Origin: Bacteroidota bacterium
GTDB taxonomy: Bacteria; Bacteroidota; Bacteroidia; Cytophagales; Cyclobacteriaceae
DNA: 7,424 nucleotides
Assembly (NCBI GenBank): GCA_027297025.1
Contig: JAPUIM010000115.1
Location: forward strand, 1 to 7,424
Direction of reading: 5' to 3'
Below, piece by piece: positions 1 to 6,322 of the stretch. Below the pieces are notes generated by a model that was not told the DNA's origin, did not search any database, and saw only the letters and a program-made list of their open reading frames with translations. The position numbers were made by a program, and so were the translations under genes. Numbering within the stretch: the first letter of the stretch is position 1; the number at the start of each line of letters is the position of its first letter.

Positions 1-176
1 TTTTGAGAGGGTTACAGATTCCTCCCGGAAATCACATAGTAGAGTTTGTTTTCAGGCCTAACTCCTATTTCATAGGAAACAAAATCATGATGATCTCCTC
101 GGTTTTGCTATTAATTTTCTTACTGGGTAGCCTGGGATGGACTTTAAAGGCTAGTATATCAAGAGAAAATTCCTAG
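1..176 (+). CDS. C-terminal end of a YfhO-like integral membrane protein (partial, 5' end outside window)
   Basis: An open frame enters from the left edge (first complete codon at position 3) and ends at TAG 174-176, giving 57 complete visible residues. The fragment has a short soluble stretch, roughly LRGLQIPPGNHIVEFVFRP, then NSYFIGNK, then one strongly hydrophobic segment (about visible residues 32-50, MMISSVLLLIFLLGSLGW), and a short polar tail. The pattern 'I-P-x-G-x-H-x-V-E-F-x-F-x-P-x-S-Y-x-I-G-N-K-I' followed by a last membrane helix is what I recall from the end of YfhO-family proteins of Bacteroidota. These are large multi-spanning proteins, linked in Firmicutes to glycosylation of envelope polymers. 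Its stop codon overlaps that of the convergent glycosyltransferase gene in a shared CTAG (173-176). The family call comes from only 57 residues, so it is moderate. The specific function cannot be read from this piece. Confidence 0.62.
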   Translation, partial: LRGLQIPPGNHIVEFVFRPNSYFIGNKIMMISSVLLLIFLLGSLGWTLKASISRENS

Positions 177-1288
177 ATGAGCCGGTCATAAAGTGAAAGT
201 AATTTTTGACTTTCCTGCTCCCAATTATACTTTTCAGAAATCATCTTCCTTGCCCTCTCCCCCATAGCTTGAGCCCGTTGAGAGTTAGAGAATAATTCCA
301 CAATTGCTAAGGATATCTCTTGTTCATCCAAAGGATCCACCAGTATCCCTCCCTTGCATTCCCGGATAAATTCGGCAGCCTCAGCATGTTTGGAACCAAT
401 CACCGGTAATCCTGCAGCCATGTATTCAAACATCTTAACCGGGTAGTTGGTATTGTACCTTTTCACCGGATTGGGAATAATGATACCTATTTTTGATTGA
501 AACAACTGTTTTAGCATCTCATGGTAGGGAAGCCAGGGAGTATAATTTACTTCCTGATGTGCCAAAACCTCGTGTTCTAAATGTTTGGGAGCAAAAAACC
601 CAACTACCATAAATTCAAAGTCTTGCTTTTCTCTGGCCTTTTTAACCGCCTTGATCATTTGGTTGATCCCCCTCACTTCTGATATCAACCCGGTATAAAT
701 GAGCCAATTTTTTCGCTGGACATAGGGAGGTATCGGTATTCGCTGAAATGTTTGGTAAATAGGGAAGTTTCTTATCAACGTAGTTGTATTAGGTGGAAAA
801 TACCTGGCGATAATTGGCTCAGCCACGATCACCGCAGTAAATATCTTACCACAAAGTTTTTCTAACCAGTAATAAAACCATTTGTAAGGCCACTTGAGCC
901 AGCCGGGAAGCCAATGTTGATATTCAATTTGTAAGGGTGTATCCTCATGAGCGTCATAAATCACCTTTCTTCCCAATAATTTCAACAACAATGAAATAAA
1001 CAACAACTCAGAATCATGCACATGGTATACCGCTTTTCTATTTTGCCTTAAGGCCTTAAAAAAAACCAACAGAGGGGTAATGAGCAATTTTTGATAGCCA
1101 TTGGGGGGAGATGGAACCGAAATAATGTCAATTCCTTCTTGTGTCAAATCCTTTTCATGGGGAATAATGATGGATACTTTAAAGCCATTTTGATGTAAAC
1201 TAAGGGCCTCTTTATGGAAAATCCTGGTGTCAAAAGGTTTATGACCCGATGTAGCCAGCATTACAATATGACCGCGATTTTTTATCAA
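173..1288 (-). CDS. GT4-like (GT-B fold) glycosyltransferase
   Basis: The product is 371 residues, a normal full length for a retaining GT-B glycosyltransferase of the GT4 type, which moves a sugar from a nucleotide donor to a lipid-linked glycan on the cytoplasmic face of the membrane. Residues 7-15 form the first strand (HIVMLATSG). FDTRIFHKEA (19-28), HVHDSELLF (89-97) and VIYDAHE (109-115) are typical of the N-terminal acceptor domain. The C-terminal donor domain starts near IYTGLISEVRGI (197-208) and holds the conserved PVKMFEYMAAGLPVIGS block (283-299, with E288) and acidic E303/E306. I chose the TTG codon at 1288 because the next start, ATG at 1261 (residue 10), would remove half of the first strand. 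No in-frame ATG lies upstream before a stop. With TTG, only 5 bp separate it from the stop of the fucosyltransferase gene, so the two are probably cotranscribed and translationally coupled. Donor and acceptor sugars cannot be predicted. Confidence 0.9.
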   Translation of the reverse strand: MIKNRGHIVMLATSGHKPFDTRIFHKEALSLHQNGFKVSIIIPHEKDLTQEGIDIISVPSPPNGYQKLLITPLLVFFKALRQNRKAVYHVHDSELLFISLLLKLLGRKVIYDAHEDTPLQIEYQHWLPGWLKWPYKWFYYWLEKLCGKIFTAVIVAEPIIARYFPPNTTTLIRNFPIYQTFQRIPIPPYVQRKNWLIYTGLISEVRGINQMIKAVKKAREKQDFEFMVVGFFAPKHLEHEVLAHQEVNYTPWLPYHEMLKQLFQSKIGIIIPNPVKRYNTNYPVKMFEYMAAGLPVIGSKHAEAAEFIRECKGGILVDPLDEQEISLAIVELFSNSQRAQAMGERARKMISEKYNWEQESQKLLSLYDRLI

Positions 1289-1293
1289 ATGAT

Positions 1294-2187
1294 TTAAAGT
1301 TTTATCCAGTTGACAGGTATATAATCCTTTTCATCATAATCCCGGCTCAGATATACCGGTTCCGGCCCCTGGTAATGGGATAGCTTAAATCTTTTTTGGG
1401 GAGCAATCACAATTTTATCAGGATTGAAGTTTAACCAAGCCCCCCACCAACTAAAGGTGCTATTAGCGATAATATGATGTTTACAATAGGACATTAATAT
1501 CAGGTCCAAATACGAATCATCTCCCCGGTTGATATCGACCGCATGACAATCCTCTAAATCTCCAAATTCCTTGCTTACCCAATCTTGATCATCGGAAAAA
1601 AGGTAAAATCGTGGTGACAGGGTATTCTGCCTGATATGGGAAATAGCCTTCAAATAGTAATCCCGGTCCAAAGTACCAAAGAATTTGTTATACTTCGGGT
1701 TAGTTACATAGTCTCCATGACGGATGTGAACACTAACTGCATTGTGCCGTTTTATTTCCTCTATTTGTTTTTGGTGGTGAATTTGCCTTTTGGGAGTGAT
1801 CTGTTGACCTAACAATTGCTTGATTGATGCAAAATATCGTTCACTTTGCCAGTACCCAGACAGGTAAATGTCGGAAGGAAGCTGGAAAAATCCAGGATAA
1901 TAATGGAAATAAGGTTGGGCAAATATCTTTTGGTTATTGATAAAATTATTTCTCTTGTGCAGATACCTGGCAATAAAATTAGAACCGGTAAATTGATGCA
2001 CCTCTTTTCTGGATGCTATCTGACAATCTATTTTAAAATTGTCTAATTCAAATTTTCGATATTTATGCTTGGAAAAAGTATAGGTGTCCAATTTTAACGG
2101 TACCGAATGGTGGTCGGCCAATGCTTTTCCCGCCGCATACTGAAAAAGTTGATTTCCTAAACCTCCACGTAAACGGACAATTATCAT
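1294..2187 (-). CDS. GT11 family alpha-1,2-fucosyltransferase-like enzyme
   Basis: The product is 297 residues, the usual size for family GT11, whose characterised bacterial members transfer L-fucose from GDP-fucose in alpha-1,2 linkage to galactose or related sugars. The signatures are present and in order: RLRGGLGNQLFQYAAG at the N-terminus (5-20), GYWQSERYF (111-119), the donor-binding VHIRHGDYV (153-161), FYLFSDD (194-200) and ANSTFSWWGAWLN (241-253). There is no signal peptide or membrane segment, as expected for a cytoplasmic enzyme working on a lipid-linked intermediate. The ATG at 2185-2187 is well fixed by an in-frame stop three codons upstream (2194-2196 on the minus strand). It appears to be the first gene of a two-gene minus-strand unit with the GT4-like gene and is divergent from the first FkbM gene. 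GDP-fucose synthesis genes (gmd, fcl) are not in the window. The GT11 family is near certain. The exact sugar and linkage are inferred from the family only. Confidence 0.93.
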   Translation of the reverse strand: MIIVRLRGGLGNQLFQYAAGKALADHHSVPLKLDTYTFSKHKYRKFELDNFKIDCQIASRKEVHQFTGSNFIARYLHKRNNFINNQKIFAQPYFHYYPGFFQLPSDIYLSGYWQSERYFASIKQLLGQQITPKRQIHHQKQIEEIKRHNAVSVHIRHGDYVTNPKYNKFFGTLDRDYYLKAISHIRQNTLSPRFYLFSDDQDWVSKEFGDLEDCHAVDINRGDDSYLDLILMSYCKHHIIANSTFSWWGAWLNFNPDKIVIAPQKRFKLSHYQGPEPVYLSRDYDEKDYIPVNWIKL

Positions 2188-2234
2188 AAAAACCTAAATT
2201 TGTTTCCAAAAATAAGATACCAGGTCAAAACTAA
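2188..2234. other. 47-bp divergent intergenic spacer between the GT11 and first FkbM genes
   Basis: This is the whole region between the outward-facing ATG codons at 2187 (minus) and 2235 (plus). It must hold both 5' ends unless a promoter lies inside one of the genes. It is AT-rich, with no clear palindrome and no strong Shine-Dalgarno sequence on either side. The only candidate element seen is the minus-strand TAnnTTTG match at 2207-2214. No convincing plus-strand promoter is visible. Confidence 0.6.
2207..2214 (-). promoter_or_regulatory. Possible Bacteroidota -7 promoter element for the glycosyltransferase pair
   Basis: Read on the minus strand this octamer is TATTTTTG, an exact match to the TAnnTTTG -7 consensus described for Bacteroidota. 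It lies about 20 bp upstream of the fucosyltransferase ATG at 2187. No TTG-type -33 element sits at the expected spacing: the nearest TTTTG is only 11 bp upstream. The surrounding spacer is very AT-rich, so chance is a real alternative. Confidence 0.25.
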
Positions 2235-3164
2235 ATGAACCTCAAACAAAAACTAAAAAGTAGACCCAAAATATATGGGTTCATTATGAGCATATTAAAT
2301 GCGCTGAATTACTTTAATATCCGATTCAACCTGACATTTCCCAAGTATCAAATCACCTCCATTTGGCAAGAAAGGATAAAAAAAGTCAAAGAATCGCCTG
2401 ACAATTCTCGAATAGATCATATAAATGAGGCCGGACATATATTCAAAGAACACCAACTGATGCACAATGGACTTAAAATCAGTTTGGGAAGTTATTATGA
2501 TTATGGAAATACCATATTGTTAAGGGAAAACAGGGGTGTCCATGAACCCCAGGAAGAGTATGTTTTCCAAGAAGTGCTGAAGGGTCTTTCACCCGGGAGT
2601 ATTATGTTGGAATTGGGAAGTTATTGGGCCTTTTACTCCATGTGGTTTGCTGCCAAAGTAAAAACGGCTAAATGTTTTATGGTAGAACCCGATCCTCATA
2701 AAATGAATTTCGGGAAACTCAATTTTAAACTCAACCAACTCCGGGGGAAATTCATCAACGGGTTCGTATCATCCGAATTGCAGCTTAAAAAAGCCATTCC
2801 GGTACTAACTATTGATCATATTCTCAAGCAGAACCAGCTTGATTTTGTAGATGTATTGCACAGCGACATTCAGGGTTATGAATTTGAAATGCTACAAGGG
2901 GCTCACCAATCGCTGCATCAGGACAGGATTGGATATCTTTTTATCTCCACCCACAGTAATGATTTGCACGATCAGTGTATCAATAAGATTAATGAATACA
3001 ATTACGAGGTTCTTTGCCAGGCCAACCTGAATCAATCTTATTCCTGGGATGGATTGATCGTAGCCAAATCCAAAATTTATAAGGGACTCAACGTCATTAG
3101 TATTTCCCATTATGAAAAGGATACAGCCAATCCTCGAAACACTGCTAAAAAATTACAGGATTGA
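2235..3164 (+). CDS. FkbM-family SAM-dependent methyltransferase, divergent motif I (FkbM copy 1)
   Basis: The product is 309 residues and probably an O-methyltransferase acting on a sugar hydroxyl, as FkbM-type enzymes in glycan loci are usually assumed to do. An N-terminal extension of about 120 residues precedes the catalytic core. The SAM-binding motif I is LELGSYWAFYS (125-135) rather than the usual DVGAxxGxYS. The acidic ribose-binding motif is MVEPDP (149-154). The FkbM signature appears as VLHSDIQGYEFEMLQGA (207-223), followed by FISTHSN (236-242). Only about 38 residues separate the EPDP and LTID motifs, against roughly 67 and 84 in the two neighbouring copies, so the core is compact. 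The start is fixed by a TAA immediately before ATG 2235. The last 55 bp overlap the end of the next gene on the opposite strand. The family is well supported. Substrate is unknown, and activity with the altered glycine loop is likely but not proven by sequence. Confidence 0.85.
   Translation: MNLKQKLKSRPKIYGFIMSILNALNYFNIRFNLTFPKYQITSIWQERIKKVKESPDNSRIDHINEAGHIFKEHQLMHNGLKISLGSYYDYGNTILLRENRGVHEPQEEYVFQEVLKGLSPGSIMLELGSYWAFYSMWFAAKVKTAKCFMVEPDPHKMNFGKLNFKLNQLRGKFINGFVSSELQLKKAIPVLTIDHILKQNQLDFVDVLHSDIQGYEFEMLQGAHQSLHQDRIGYLFISTHSNDLHDQCINKINEYNYEVLCQANLNQSYSWDGLIVAKSKIYKGLNVISISHYEKDTANPRNTAKKLQD
3110..3164. other. 55-bp convergent overlap between two FkbM genes
   Basis: The stop of FkbM copy 1 (TGA, 3162-3164, plus) lies beyond the stop of FkbM copy 2 (3110-3112, minus), so the 3' ends share 55 bp in antisense. 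This covers the last 17 residues of copy 1 (from H292) and the last 17 of copy 2 (from Q248). In copy 2 the shared part includes CNFLAVFR, which looks like a genuine family C-terminus. In copy 1 it is a polar tail with no recognisable family motif. Confidence 0.85.
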
Positions 3165-3904
3165 AAGATCTCTAGTTTCTCATCATAGGTTTCAATAGGT
3201 ACTAATCCATCCCTTACGATACGATATAGGGAGAAATCTTTATTCAATAGCCCAAAAAGATCTTTAAAGTAAGTACGCGAATCTATATTGCAACCACCAA
3301 ACTCAAATTGTATACAATGGATGGCGCCTTGGGCCAAAAGATCCTTTGAGCCTTCCAAAACCGCCAATTCATGTCCTTCAACATCCAGTTTCAAGAAGTG
3401 AATGACATCGATCTTGCGATCCTGACAAAATCGGTCCAAAGTGATCACCTGAATAATTTCTTTTTTGTCGAAATCAATAAGGGTATGCTTCAAGTCCCTG
3501 GGATAAACTGATGCCAATGGTGAGGCCTGTTTATCAAAAAACAATTCCAAATCTCCGGTTTGATTACTCAACCCCTGGTTTTCCAAATGTATATTGGACC
3601 GACTACCAATTGATTTACTCAATTGTTCATAGGCGGATCGAGAGGGCTCAAAGGCATACAGTTCATAGGGAAGGTCTTCAAATAATTTAAGTATGTACTG
3701 AGAATACACACCTAGATTAGCTCCCACATCAAAAATCACCAGGGAATCCTGTAATGGAAATTTTTTTTTGAACATTTTCAGTACGTTTTTTTCCCCGTTA
3801 TCTCCATATTTACGGGCACTACTGTAGTTCATCCCTATAAGGGATATTCGGTGCAACTTTTTAAAAAAGTTTTGAAATGCCTTTTTACCGAAAAAATTGA
3901 ACAT
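3110..3904 (-). CDS. FkbM-family SAM-dependent methyltransferase, canonical motifs (FkbM copy 2)
   Basis: The product is 264 residues, a typical FkbM length. Motif I is VIFDVGANLGVYS (56-68), the acidic motif is AFEPS (84-88), a TLD turn comes at 155-157, and the FkbM signature FLKLDVEGHELAVLEG (170-185) is close to consensus, followed by IQFEFGG (198-204). The N-terminal 50 residues are basic and aromatic and could associate with a membrane surface or acceptor, but they contain no clear transmembrane helix. The ATG at 3902-3904 is fixed by a minus-strand TAG six codons upstream (3920-3922). The gene faces away from FkbM copy 3, with only 28 bp between start codons, and converges on copy 1 with a 55-bp overlap. 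Codons 46-48 are nine consecutive A bases on the coding strand, a possible slippage site. A glycan O-methyltransferase is the best guess, and its substrate is not predictable. Confidence 0.92.
   Translation of the reverse strand: MFNFFGKKAFQNFFKKLHRISLIGMNYSSARKYGDNGEKNVLKMFKKKFPLQDSLVIFDVGANLGVYSQYILKLFEDLPYELYAFEPSRSAYEQLSKSIGSRSNIHLENQGLSNQTGDLELFFDKQASPLASVYPRDLKHTLIDFDKKEIIQVITLDRFCQDRKIDVIHFLKLDVEGHELAVLEGSKDLLAQGAIHCIQFEFGGCNIDSRTYFKDLFGLLNKDFSLYRIVRDGLVPIETYDEKLEIFQSCNFLAVFRGLAVSFS
3761..3769 (-). repeat. Nine-A homopolymer inside FkbM copy 2
   Basis: The plus strand has nine T bases. On the coding strand these are codons 46-48 (AAA AAA AAA, Lys-Lys-Lys), just before motif I. Loss or gain of one base would frameshift the gene before its SAM-binding site. 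It is the longest homopolymer I saw in the window. Whether it varies cannot be told from one sequence. Confidence 0.6.
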
Positions 3905-3923
3905 TATTATTGGCCAATACTAA
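3904..3923. promoter_or_regulatory. Palindrome in the 28-bp divergent spacer (candidate operator)
   Basis: Positions 3908-3919 read TATTGGCCAATA, a perfect 12-bp palindrome. Extending to 3904-3923 gives a 20-bp inverted repeat in which 9 of 10 pairs match (only 3907/3920 fails). It occupies most of the spacer between the divergent FkbM starts at 3904 and 3933, where a shared regulator could act on both genes. No gene for such a regulator is in the window. It could also be a chance AT-rich palindrome. Confidence 0.35.
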
Positions 3924-3932
3924 CAATCGTTA

Positions 3933-4763
3933 ATGATAAGTATAAAAGAACAATATTTAAAAAAACCCTCGCCCATCGAAAAGGAATTAATGCTTTTTTT
4001 CTCCCCTACGGATCCTTTGGCCATTTTTGATGTAGGAAGCTGCGAAGGACTTGACTCAATCAAATATGCTCAATTATTTCCTCGTTCTAAAATTTACGCC
4101 TTTGAACCAGTCAATGAGAATTTTCAAATTATTCTAAGTAATATCAAGCAATATAATTGCCCAAATATTCTTCCTGTAAAACGGGCGGTCAGTGATAAAA
4201 AAAGTACGGCTACATTTTACAAATCATCAGGTCAGCCGCAGGGTCTGGATAAAGATCCTCAATGGAATTATGGCAATAAATCCAGCTCCTTACTTTCTCC
4301 CAAGATACATCTCGATATATATTCCTGGTGTAAGTTTAACCAGCAAGAAATTGTAGAAACCGATACCATCCAAAACTTTTGTCAGCAACAGGGTATTCAT
4401 CAGATTCATCTGTTACATTTAGATGTTCAAGGAGCAGAACATAAGGTGTTGGAAGGAGCTGCTGGTTTCATTCAAAATATTCTAATAATTTGGATGGAGG
4501 TAGCCTATGTTGAATTATATGATCAACAGCCCCTACGAAATGACACCATCAATTATATGGAAAACAAGGGCTTCATGTTGATTAAGGAAGACGACCGGAA
4601 TTATTCCGGAGATCATTTATACATCAACAAGGTATTTCTGGATTCTTATGGTGGAAAAACTGGTATTGCAGAATTGGTTAGGGACAAACCCCAGGTCTTT
4701 TCTTTTCGCAGGGCCATCAAGAACCTCTATAGGAAAATTTTGCTGTTCAAATTAAACGGTTGA
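3933..4763 (+). CDS. FkbM-family SAM-dependent methyltransferase (FkbM copy 3)
   Basis: The product is 276 residues. Motif I is IFDVGSCEGLDS (31-42), the acidic motif is YAFEPV (55-60), an ETDT turn comes at 142-145, and the FkbM signature LHLDVQGAEHKVLEGA (161-176) is followed by WMEVAYVELYDQQ (187-199). About 84 residues lie between the EPV and TDT motifs, including a Gln/Asn/Ser-rich stretch (about 98-125, with SSSLL at 117-121) that probably forms part of the acceptor pocket. The basic C-terminus (about 255-276) has no clear membrane helix. ATG 3933 is the right start: an in-frame TAA sits four codons upstream (3921-3923) and the next Met is residue 20. The sequence differs strongly from the two neighbouring FkbM proteins, so this is not a recent duplicate. 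It is codirectional with the flippase 68 bp downstream and may share a transcript with it. The family is secure, the substrate unknown. Confidence 0.9.
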   Translation: MISIKEQYLKKPSPIEKELMLFFSPTDPLAIFDVGSCEGLDSIKYAQLFPRSKIYAFEPVNENFQIILSNIKQYNCPNILPVKRAVSDKKSTATFYKSSGQPQGLDKDPQWNYGNKSSSLLSPKIHLDIYSWCKFNQQEIVETDTIQNFCQQQGIHQIHLLHLDVQGAEHKVLEGAAGFIQNILIIWMEVAYVELYDQQPLRNDTINYMENKGFMLIKEDDRNYSGDHLYINKVFLDSYGGKTGIAELVRDKPQVFSFRRAIKNLYRKILLFKLNG

Positions 4764-4831
4764 AATATTCTGCAGGTAAATCATATAAGTCTAAATTGGT
4801 ACCGGGCCTTCCCCAATAGTATATCAGAATA
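4764..4831. other. 68-bp spacer between FkbM copy 3 and the flippase, with a weak inverted repeat
   Basis: This is the longest non-coding stretch in the window. It has a 5-bp inverted repeat, ATTGG (4795-4799) and CCAAT (4813-4817), around a 13-base loop containing GGTACC and GGGCC. There is no following T-run, so it does not look like an intrinsic terminator. I see no convincing Bacteroidota promoter. Readthrough from FkbM copy 3 into the flippase gene is plausible. Confidence 0.4.
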
Positions 4832-6313
4832 ATGGGAATAGTAATCAGACAAAGCCTTAGAAACACCATTCTTTCTTATCTGGGAATTATCATCGGGTAT
4901 TTTAATGTGTTATGGTTATTTCCGGCGGTATTAAATGTTGAGGAGATCGGTCTATTAAGGACAATTCTGGATATCTCCATCCTGCTCGCCCCTTTCGCTC
5001 AGATAGGACTGAGTCAAAGTCTTATGAAATTCATGCCTTCATTTGAGCATAAAGAAGGTAATTTTCTTGTTTTCATGCTTGGCACGTCGATAGCTAGCTG
5101 TACTGTAGTATTGCTTATTATCTTTCTGTTTAGGGATCATTTTTATTCCCTATTCGATCAAAATTCCCCTCAAGTGACCCAATACTTGTTACTCATTTTA
5201 TCCTTGATCCTGATCATGGTGGTCCATGGTATTCTGGAAGCATTTTGCCGATCAAAATTAGATACCGTTATTATTACCTTCGTAAGGGACGTTTTCTTTA
5301 GGATACTCACTGGCGGAGTGATTTTCTTGTATTTTATGGATGTCACGAATCTGGAAACTGCCTTAAGAAATCTTCAAATTGTATATGCAAGCGGGGTATT
5401 GGTCCTGTCGTTTAGAATTCTTTTGAAGCATTCCATAAAAATTAAGTGGAACAGCGTCCTGCCAGATAAAAAATTACGATCGCAAATTTTTAAGTATAGC
5501 TTTTTTATTCTACTGGGCAGTGGCGGGGCAATTATCGTGGGTAAAATAGATCACATTATGTTAGCTTCCATGGTAGGTTTAGATGCCACCGGTATCTATT
5601 CCATTGCTTTCTTTATTGCCGTAGTGATTGAGATACCCAAGCGAAGCATCATCCAGATAGTTATACCTCTTATCTCAAAGGCTTTTAACCACAACGATAC
5701 AGCTACCATAAGTGATATTTATACTAAAACCTCTATCAATCAATTAATTATGGGGTTGTTCATCTTCATTGGAATATGGGCCAATATTGACAATATCTAC
5801 TTGCTCATCCCCAATCGACAGGTGTTCGAGGCAGGAAAATTAGTGGTACTGATCATCGGAATCAGTCGGCTGATCGATATGGGGGCCGGGGTAAATGGTG
5901 AGATTATCGTGTACTCTAAATATTATCGATTTAATATCATTGCTGTTGCTTCTTTGGCAATGCTCACAATAGCCACTAACTACCTGTTAATACCCCTCTA
6001 TGGCCTGAACGGAGCAGCTATGGCCAGCGCTATCTCGATATTTCTTTTCAACCTGGTGAAATACGTTTATATCTATTCAAAACTTCATATTCAACCCTTC
6101 ACATTTAAAACCATTTTGGTGATTGTTATCGGTTTCCTGGTTTGGTATTTATCTAAATGGATGCCAGTGCAAGCAAATTTCCTTCTGGACATCCTGTTAA
6201 GGTCGGCATTTATAACCCTTGTCTACTTCGGATTAGTGTGGCGATTGAAAGTTTCACCTGATCTTAATCTGACTTTGGAATCATTCGTGGATAAGTTCAG
6301 GAAAAAGGAATAA
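4832..6313 (+). CDS. Wzx-type oligosaccharide flippase (polysaccharide transport family membrane protein)
   Basis: The product is 493 residues and very hydrophobic, with about 12-14 likely membrane helices: roughly 12-30, 43-62, 80-100, 118-136, 150-168, 178-196, 219-237, 250-268, 305-322, 334-348, 366-388, 392-414, 425-440 and 450-469. This size and layout fit the MOP-superfamily flippases that move undecaprenyl-linked repeat units to the periplasmic face. The family-typical stretch KIDHIMLASMVGLDATGIYSIAF (238-260) and the LIPLYGLNGAAMASAIS block (386-402) are clearly present. The first helix follows a short basic N-terminus, as usual. ATG 4832 is supported by an in-frame TAG five codons upstream (4817-4819). 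The gene lies 68 bp downstream of FkbM copy 3 on the same strand and ends 9 bp from the convergent aminotransferase stop. The presence of a flippase implies Wzx/Wzy-style rather than ABC-transporter export of the glycan. Confidence 0.9.
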   Translation: MGIVIRQSLRNTILSYLGIIIGYFNVLWLFPAVLNVEEIGLLRTILDISILLAPFAQIGLSQSLMKFMPSFEHKEGNFLVFMLGTSIASCTVVLLIIFLFRDHFYSLFDQNSPQVTQYLLLILSLILIMVVHGILEAFCRSKLDTVIITFVRDVFFRILTGGVIFLYFMDVTNLETALRNLQIVYASGVLVLSFRILLKHSIKIKWNSVLPDKKLRSQIFKYSFFILLGSGGAIIVGKIDHIMLASMVGLDATGIYSIAFFIAVVIEIPKRSIIQIVIPLISKAFNHNDTATISDIYTKTSINQLIMGLFIFIGIWANIDNIYLLIPNRQVFEAGKLVVLIIGISRLIDMGAGVNGEIIVYSKYYRFNIIAVASLAMLTIATNYLLIPLYGLNGAAMASAISIFLFNLVKYVYIYSKLHIQPFTFKTILVIVIGFLVWYLSKWMPVQANFLLDILLRSAFITLVYFGLVWRLKVSPDLNLTLESFVDKFRKKE

Positions 6314-6322
6314 CAGACCTCA

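Noticed and set aside
1048..1059. Perfect 12-bp palindrome TTAAGGCCTTAA
   Set aside because: It sits inside the GT4 coding sequence, is explained by ordinary codons (around residues 78-81), and has no link to a gene boundary.
1846..2046. Small plus-strand open frame (66 codons) antisense to the fucosyltransferase gene
   Set aside because: It lies wholly inside the strongly supported GT11 gene on the other strand, and its translation has no recognisable motif.
2892..3110. Minus-strand open frame (72 codons) antisense to FkbM copy 1
   Set aside because: It is a shadow of the FkbM coding region, with no independent motif or start signal. It adjoins but is not in continuity with FkbM copy 2.
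4795..4817. ATTGG/CCAAT inverted repeat before the flippase as an intrinsic terminator
   Set aside because: The 5-bp stem with a 13-base loop and no U-tract is too weak. I kept it only as a note on the spacer.
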